A stretch of 64,000 bases of DNA from contig JAYJMM010000121.1 in NCBI GenBank assembly GCA_037349105.1, forward strand, positions 1,188,001 to 1,252,000, read 5' to 3'. Source of the stretch: Limnomonas spitsbergensis. Lineage: Eukaryota > Chlorophyta > Chlorophyceae > Chlamydomonadales. Numbering within the stretch: the first letter of the stretch is position 1; every line of letters begins with the position of its first letter. This document shows, one piece after another, positions 58,001-64,000 of this stretch. Under the pieces are notes generated by a model that was given only the letters and a program-made list of their open reading frames with translations, searched no databases and had not been told where the DNA came from. The position numbers were made by a program, and so were the translations under genes.

Positions 58001-58050
58001 GTGCGGTATTTCTCCCAGCTGTGCAGCATTTTTCTCAGATTGTGGGGCTA
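52090..58050. repeat. 60-bp satellite made of three 20-bp subunits, about 99 copies
   Basis: The 60-bp unit is the series ggcattcctcccggctgtga, ggcattttctcaggctgtga, ggcattccttcaggttgtgc. The three subunits are themselves homologous (ggcattyytyyyrgytgtgm). Period 60 keeps frames open on both strands for up to 326 codons (53529-54509). A 600-bp block of ten units is duplicated almost exactly (about 56281-56880 and 56880-57480). The frames are repeatedly broken by one-base indels and there is no stable start or codon bias, so I do not call a gene. Confidence 0.97.
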
Positions 58051-58379
58051 GGTTGCTGTCTTTGTTTTACCTCCCCGGGGACTGGCTCTTTCCCTTTGTA
58101 CCTCTCTCTTGCTTTCAAAGGTGGTATCCGTCATTTTAACCTAAAAGACCACTGCCTGTGTTTCTCAAAAAATTCTGTTCTGGCCTGAATGTACTCGAAG
58201 TAACTGCTGAATCAGCTCAAAAAATCACAAAGGTTGGACATAAACCTATGCCAAGATTATTTGAAACAGCAGAAATGATATATGCCAATTGTACACGTTT
58301 GTTGTAATGCGTCACCCCGAAAACAAACGGCAACATTCGTGCATAAGCCTATCATAATCATTTATTTCTAGCCTTTGCC
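58051..58379. other. Spacer, nothing recognised
   Basis: This is unique-looking AT-richer sequence after the satellite, with no ORF of note. Confidence 0.4.
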
Positions 58380-58757
58380 CTACTTTCCCTTCCCTCCTTT
58401 GCTTGCAACGCGCATGCGTTTCGCATCTCCTCCATTGCCTTGGCTTTGGCTGCCTCTACAACTTGCCGCTCCTTCCTCACGAGAATTCCTCACCCTATGC
58501 TCTCTACCTTCCCCCATGGTTGCTGCCGCAGTGGCCGGAGCCGACATCTGCTGTGGCAACACTCGAAGATCACCCACCGCAGCAAACTCCCCTGGGTTAG
58601 TGACAGCCATGGCATATTCATGAGCTAGGGTCTCCTCCTTCACATCTAGCCAGTACTGTGCCTTATCTTCTCGCCACACCATCTTAAAGGGGCATAAAAC
58701 CATCCCGTCTTGGGCCCGGACCTCCCAATGGTAACCATAATGACAAGCTAATGGCAT
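58380..58757 (-). CDS. Hypothetical protein C-terminal exon
   Basis: The minus-strand frame begins no later than ATG 58757 and is open upstream to a stop near 58800. The first half looks like folded protein (HYGYHWEVRAQDGMVLCPFK, then REDKAQYWLDVKEETLAHEY), followed by an Ala/Glu/Gly-rich tail ending in basic KRMRVASKGGKGK. Just upstream, a separate minus-strand frame from ATG 58923 (SPIDFDTICCIKCGVKDN, with a CxxC-like pair) may be an earlier piece of the same locus, but I could not find a consistent splice. The family is not recognised; it may be an element-encoded protein. Confidence 0.4.
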   Translation of the reverse strand: MPLACHYGYHWEVRAQDGMVLCPFKMVWREDKAQYWLDVKEETLAHEYAMAVTNPGEFAAVGDLRVLPQQMSAPATAAATMGEGREHRVRNSREEGAASCRGSQSQGNGGDAKRMRVASKGGKGK

Positions 58758-58923
58758 AGTAAGGGCGCGGTAAGCTGCATCTTCTCCGGGTATCGCGTCA
58801 CCTCAGTCAAGCTTTCAGCGAGGTCATTCAATCAGTTATCAGCATTATCCTTTACTCCACACTTAATACAGCAAATTGTATCGAAATCAATGGGAGATAG
58901 GGCCTCCGAGCTTGAGTTCATGC

Positions 58924-60305
58924 TTCAAAGCTCGCATTGACCGTAGGCGATGTTCGACCCGCCATGCGTCAGAGCCGCGCGTTTGGTTTGAATGAGCGCA
59001 GGAAGGACTCGAGCATCACTAGCTTTTCAACGTCCGAGCTGGTACAGAAACCCGCCACTCCATGCTTGCACCTAACAGGCATGGCACTATGGCATCAGTA
59101 GTTTGCCCTGCGCCCGCCCGCTGTGCAAGCCAGCGTCTTGACAGTCATCTCAGAAGGGAGGGAGGCGAGGCTGCCACAGGGCCTGGTGGCCAGCAAGTCT
59201 TCAGGCAGGTCCATCAGAAACTCCACCATGCCTAATCGCCTACCCCAAAGGCCTGACCATATCCCAGTTGCTACCATCAGCCACGCCACTGCCACGAAAT
59301 GGGGTCGTGCCAGTGTTGTGACAGCAGTGATGGAGGGTACAGTGCAGGTCTGGTGCAGTAGGTGCAGATGGCATGATGTAAATAGGTGTGGTGTTTATTC
59401 TCATCCTTTATTTATTTCATCCTCTTCCCAACTTCTATCCCCTTCTCCCGCTTCCCTCCCTGAGGCAGGCATCCTGATGGTCTCCAGGAAGTATGGTAAG
59501 TACGGCTATCCTGCTGTCTGCCTAGTTTGCCTTCAACATACACAAGAAGGCTTGGTCCCTCAAGGTAGGGGGGGGGAGGCGTTACCCAGTACCCAGGGGG
59601 TCAATGAGGTTCAACTCATTACTATATTCTGGTGCTTTTATGAAGATGTGAATTATATTAGCTGCATCCCCACCATTGTCTGTTCCCTCAATGCCTTGGT
59701 GGACATACCTTGGAGATCCACACTATGGTTGGGTCCCTTAGTGCATGCTGAAATGAGACCATGCTTGAAGCATTTTCATTTCGTCAAGCTGAAGATGCAA
59801 TAAGATGGAGCTGTTCCGCCTGTTGACGTAGTCCAGCCTTAAGACTTATTTCCAAATCAAATCTCAGCTACATGGATTGGACCTGGACTGCAGTAGTTGT
59901 CGGGAGCTTCTTTCTTAAGGCGAATTGAGAGTCTGAATAGTTCAACTGGGTCCATTCCCTTTGCACTTGTGCAGAATGGCAGATATTCCAACCTGCCGGG
60001 GGAACAGCCCTTCTTGATTTTATTATTTGTAAAGCAAGGCAAACCTGTTTGTTATCCATTTCATTTGCAGATTAACCACTACCTGCCCGGATCGGAATGC
60101 TGCCTTAGCCATACATGCATTCAGACTAAAAAATCTTTAAATACAGGATAACCACTACCTGCCCGACCGGGGCATAGCCTTCAGCCCTTGTGGGCAGTAC
60201 ATGGCCCAACTAGAGGTAAACCCTAGGTCAACCTCCACCTCTCAGTTGTTTAGGGTTGGGCGGCCGGTCTCACACCTTGTAAAGTCCTAGCAAAAGAAAA
60301 ATCCC
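58924..60305. other. Region with short ORFs, no gene recognised
   Basis: The phrase aaccactacctgcccg is repeated at 60074 and 60151. The plus-strand frame 59123-59803 is long but shows no recognisable domain and crosses low-complexity sequence. Confidence 0.4.
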
Positions 60306-60316
60306 TCTCCCATGCT

Positions 60317-61915
60317 GTCAGCACAGCACATTACAGCACATTAAAGCACATTACAGCACAGCACATTACAGCAAAGCACATTACAGCACAACACAGCACA
60401 GCACGCCCGAGCCCAGCCGAGCCCAGCCAAGCCAAGCCAAGCCGAGCCCAGCCAAGCCGATCCCAACCGAGCCCAACCGAGCCCAGCCGGGCCCAGCCCA
60501 GCCCAGCCCAGCCCAGCCCAGCCCAGCCCAGCCCAGCCCAGCCCAGCCCAGCCCAGCCCAGCCCAGCCCAGCCCAGCCCAGCCCAGCCCAGCCCAGCCCA
60601 GCCCAGCCCAGCCCAGCCCAGCCCAGCCCAGCCCGGCCCAGCCCGGCCCGGCCCGGCCCGGCCCGGCACGGCACGGCCCGGCCCGGCCCGGCCCGGCACG
60701 GCCCGGCCCGGCCCGGCCCGGCCCGGCCCGGCCCGGCCCGGCCCGGCCCGGCACGGCCCGGCACGGCACGGCCCGGCACGGCACGGCACGGCACGGCACG
60801 GCACGGCACGGCACGGCACGGCACGGCACGGCACGGCACGGCACGGCACGGCACGGCACGGCACGGCACGGCACGGCACGGCACGGCACGGCACGGCACG
60901 GCGCACGGCGCACGGCGCACGGCGCACGGCGCACGGCGCACGGCGCACGGCGCACGGCGCACGGCGCACGGCGCACGGCGCACGGCGCACGGCGCACGGC
61001 GCACGGCGCACGGCGCACGGCGCACGGCGCACGGCGCACGGCGCACGGCGCACGGCGCACGGCGCACGGCGCACGGCGCACGGCGCACGGCGCACGGCGC
61101 ACGGCGCACGGCGCACGGCGCACGGCGCACGGCGCACGGCGCACGGCGCACGGCGCACGGCGCACGGCGCACGGCGCACGGCGCACGGCGCACGGCGCAC
61201 GGCGCACGGCGCACGGCGCACGGCGCACGGCGCACGGCGCACGGCGCACGGCGCACGGCGCACGGCGCACGGCGCACGGCGCACGGCGCACGGCGCACGG
61301 CGCACGGCGCACGGCGCACGGCGCACGGCGCACGGCACGGCACACGGCACGGCACACGGCACACGGCATGGCACGGCACAGCACAGCACAGCAAGCACAC
61401 AGCAAGCACACAGCAAGCACAGCAAGCACAGCGCAACACAGCGCAACACAGCGCAACACAGCGCAGCGCAGCGCAGCGCAGCACAGCGCAGCACAGCGCA
61501 GCACAGCACAGCGCAGCACAGCGCAGCACAGCACAGCACAGCACAGCAAGCACACAGCAAGCACACAGCAAGCACACAGCAAGCACACAGCAAGCACACA
61601 GCAAGCACACAGCAAGCACACAGCAAGCACACAGCACAGCGCAACACAGCACAGCGCAACACAGCACAGCGCAGCACAGCACAGCACAGCACAGCACAGC
61701 ACAGCACAGCACAGCACAGCACAGCACAGCACAGCACAGCACAGCACAGCACAGCACAGCACAGCACAGCACAGCACAGCACAGCACAGCACAGCACAGC
61801 ACAGCACAGCACAGCACAGCACAGCACAGCACAGCACAGCACAGCACAGCACAGCACAGCACAGCACAGCACAGCACAGCACAGCACAGCACAGCACTGT
61901 CCTGCCCTGTCTTGC
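60317..61915. repeat. Compound microsatellite: CAGCA, CAGCC, CGGCC, CGGCA, CGGCGCA, CAGCA
   Basis: About 1.6 kb of 5-bp repeats change stepwise: cagcc (60400-60630), cggcc (60630-60760), cggca (60760-60900), a switch to the 7-bp cggcgca (60900-61335, about 62 copies), then cagcg/cagcaagcaca mixtures and pure cagca (61675-61896). All six frames stay open over long spans. None is taken as a gene. Confidence 0.97.
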
Positions 61916-62530
61916 CCTGCCCTGCTCAGCCCAGCCCAGCCCAGCCCAGCCCAGCCCTGCTTTTCCCTACCCAGCGTCCCTGCCCAGTCCACCCCGGCCC
62001 AGCCCAACCATGGCCTAACGAACCTAGCCCAGTCGAGCCCTGCCCAGCAGCCCAACTTACCCCATCCTTTAGCCTTAGCCATGCCCACTAGTCTAGCTAG
62101 CTTAGCTCTAAGGCCTCTATCTGGCCCATATCATGGCAAGGCATGGGCACTAAGGGGTTACTATGGTTGTCTGGTACCTTTCATTTATCCATGGCTAGTG
62201 CACATGAGGGGCTGCAAACATCATTTGCATGCAATGGTAGTGGGCATGTGAGTCTTAACAGTGACACAAAGATATACCATGTATAGGTAGTATAGGTATA
62301 TGAAAATACGCTTGGTGAGGTAGAGAAGGGATGGTGCGCATACTATATCCTTTGATTGGTCACCCTTTGTTGCTCGTCCGAACTTTGTCATGCGGTCATG
62401 TACATGGACGTTAATGCCATGCAATCGTGTGTAGGGATGGTAATGCCGTATTAAGCCGTGTTTTTCGTCGCTGCCTATCCTTATGGAGCCTCACGTATTC
62501 TGTACCGCAGCTCTCTGCACTCCACCTTAA
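61916..62530. other. Decayed edge of the microsatellite, then unique sequence
   Basis: Degenerate agcccagcc and ctagcttagct text persists to about 62110. No gene is seen beyond it. Confidence 0.45.
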
Positions 62531-62544
62531 GGTAGCCGATCAAC

Positions 62545-62885
62545 AAATACCTTAACGTAAAACCGGGTAGATTTCGCTCAAACATAATTTATGATTCGGG
62601 TGCACGGACCTGGATGCCCGTTAATATAAATTCAAAAATCGCCGTTGCGCGGAGTGTCATCCAGGTGCCCAGCCAGGTGCCGTTGCGCGGAGTGTCAGCC
62701 AGGTGTATTAATATTATTGTACCTGATGAGCGGCGTTAAATTAAATGATCTGCAAACAAAAATGCGATTTTATTTTTATTTGTTTGGCTTCGCACAACGA
62801 AAGTTTAAATTATTGTTTAGAAGGGGGTGCAGACCCTATCTGGTTTTACGACATAAAGGTATATGCATAGGTATAGAAGCTGTCT
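62545..62885. mobile_element. MITE-like element with periodic GCGCGG motifs
   Basis: It starts near cgtaaaaccgggtagatttc and ends near ctggttttacg (inverted similarity). A gccgttgcgcggagtgtca unit is repeated at 62641 and 62680. Internal ttcgctcaaa.ataat text is shared with the element at 63018. A target duplication could not be settled. Confidence 0.45.
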
Positions 62886-63017
62886 AAGGCCCTAGGGGGG
62901 ATAAGGGGCTCGTAATTGACTCACTGGTACGGTTCCAATAGCTGATGAGCTAGTGTTGGTTTGTTGGTCTGTTGGACTCTTGAGATGCTCAGATGGGGCT
63001 TGAGGGGAATGCCAATA

Positions 63018-63282
63018 CCGTAGAATGCCTTTGACTTCGCTCAAAAATAATTAATTATATAATCATAATATGACCAGCGATGCGCGGAGATGAACGCGGG
63101 TTTCCGTCGTCATCGCTGCGCGGAGAGGCGAATAGTGGTTGAAATGACCCCTACGCGGCGATAAATAAAATAAGTTTAAAAAAGCTGCTGCTGCGCGGCC
63201 GTTTTTAAATTCTTTTTAGCTGCGCGACGAAAAAAAAGAAATGTTTTTTGGAGGGTGCGCGGACCCTAAGGCGTTTTACGGT
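63018..63282. mobile_element. TA-flanked MITE of the CCGTA family
   Basis: The left end is CCGTAGAATGCCTT and the right end on the minus strand is CCGTAAAACGCCTT, with TA on both sides (63016-63017 and 63283-63284). The interior alternates AT-rich runs with gcgcgg/gcgcgac. The right end also resembles the start of the element at 12853. Confidence 0.65.
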
Positions 63283-63318
63283 AGGCCAGGACTAGGCTGG
63301 AGTTGTATAGTGGGACAG

Positions 63319-63988
63319 TCAGGTAGCCTGATAATCAGGGAAGTTCCCGGGGTATGCCAAGTGGCCAGTTTTTGCCGAGCAGGGTCTTTTTTTTGACCGG
63401 CGTACGCCGGGCGGGGGGTCTGAAAATGCCCGGCGGTGAGGTCTTTTTTTAAAGACCCGGTGCAAACTAAAGCCTCGCTCGACCACAGCGGTTTGGCACG
63501 TAATAGTGAAGGCCACATAAATGAGCTGCACCACATCGGGGATTTCAGACTCGTGGGCTCTTATAATCTGGGACAAACACGCTCGCATAGGGATCTTGGC
63601 AAAGCGATTGACGGACTCTGCAATCCAGCCCTTCAGCAACTGAAACTCAGCATCGAGCTTTGCCTCCATGGCGACACTCTCGAAAAAGGTTTTGCCACAG
63701 AAGTGGGACTTCAATGTGGCAAACTCAGAGTGGAGGTGCGAGACCAAGACGTCATCACCCATGCCCAGATATGAAGTAAAGCGGGTCAAACGCCGCGAAA
63801 GCGTCCAATACTTCCAGATTGCCAAAGCGCGACTCAAGGCCCTCCAACAACTCAGAGGCTTTCGCAGGGATCTCTGTCGTTTCTGGCTGAGGCACTGCGA
63901 TCCGCGTGAGCCAGGACATAATACCGGTATTTCCCTTTGCCTTCTTTGCGGGAGGGGGTTCTTTAGCAGTTTCTGTGCGATCGATCAT
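63319..63988 (-). pseudogene. hAT-family transposase C-terminal part, frameshifted, off window edge
   Basis: On the minus strand, 63988-63755 encodes a linker (SRFGNLEVLDAFAAFDPLYF). A one-base shift near 63760-63770 leads into the second frame, which reads from YLGMGDDVLVSHL to IYVAFTITCQTAVVERGFSL and HRVFKKR. The ERGFS..R..K motif is the conserved start of the hAT C-terminal dimerisation region. After it the expected R.RL continuation is replaced by unrelated sequence, so the 3' end is lost. The gene continues past the right edge of the window. Given the frameshift and the lost end, it is probably a dead copy. Confidence 0.65.
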
Positions 63989-64000
63989 CTCGACGTCGCA

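Noticed and set aside
52090..58050. Long Cys-rich ORFs on both strands (up to 326 codons)
   Set aside because: They follow automatically from a 60-bp period without stops. They are broken by single-base indels, lack stable starts and exist on both strands.
59123..59803. 226-codon plus-strand ORF
   Set aside because: There are no recognisable motifs, it crosses low-complexity sequence, and it has no splice or repeat evidence for coding.
60331..62088. Three overlapping minus-strand ORFs of more than 500 codons
   Set aside because: They are translations of the compound microsatellite in all frames. The composition is only that of the repeat unit.

Overview
The window is nuclear DNA of a green alga. 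It carries two intron-containing genes for a trimeric-type LHCII chlorophyll a/b-binding protein, TGTAA polyadenylation-like signals after both, and several degenerate CCCTAAA/TTTAGGG telomere-like tracts. The extreme tandem-repeat load would fit a repeat-rich prasinophyte or core chlorophyte, but I cannot fix the genus. It is a gene-poor, repeat-dominated region: I support about four spliced host-type or element genes, two hypothetical ORFs, two transposase remnants and one pseudogene. Most long ORFs here are artefacts of tandem repeats whose unit length is a multiple of three.

Layout. 0-2 kb: a relic of a non-LTR retrotransposon (LINE). 2.1-9.3 kb: two divergent LHCII genes with identical mature C-terminal exons, separated by LINE ends and short minisatellites. 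9.7-12.3 kb: LINE copies and a 92-bp array. 12.8-17.8 kb: an AT-rich element plus 69-bp, 94-bp and 22-bp arrays. 18.2-24.5 kb: a 37-bp satellite with a higher-order period of about 1.15 kb, interrupted by a CACTA-type DNA transposon that carries a Ulp1/C48 protease gene. 25.5-28.1 kb: a compound inverted/direct repeat. 28.3-30.9 kb: a 32-bp minisatellite interrupted by a hAT-type element. 34.2-38.6 kb: a spliced gene joining a PD-(D/E)XK nuclease-like domain to a protein kinase. 40.4-41.4 kb: a broken succinyl-CoA ligase beta fragment. 42-48.5 kb: nested mobile elements (LINE ends, a second CACTA end, two hAT elements, a TA-flanked MITE inside the hAT transposase, and a 47-bp array grown from a LINE end). 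49.3 kb: a small spliced gene of unknown function. 52.1-58.0 kb: a 60-bp satellite built of three 20-bp subunits. 60.3-61.9 kb: a stepwise-evolving microsatellite. 63-64 kb: a MITE and a frameshifted hAT transposase C-terminus running off the window.

The strongest results are the exact insertion footprints: CACTA in satellite (3-bp TSD CAC), three hAT elements (8-bp TSDs), and a 54-bp 5'-truncated LINE end with a 15-bp TSD whose removal restores a LINE reading frame. The last explains the roughly 60-bp motif scattered about twenty times through the window: it is the 3' end of one LINE family. All joins and homologies were read by eye; nothing was searched against a database.
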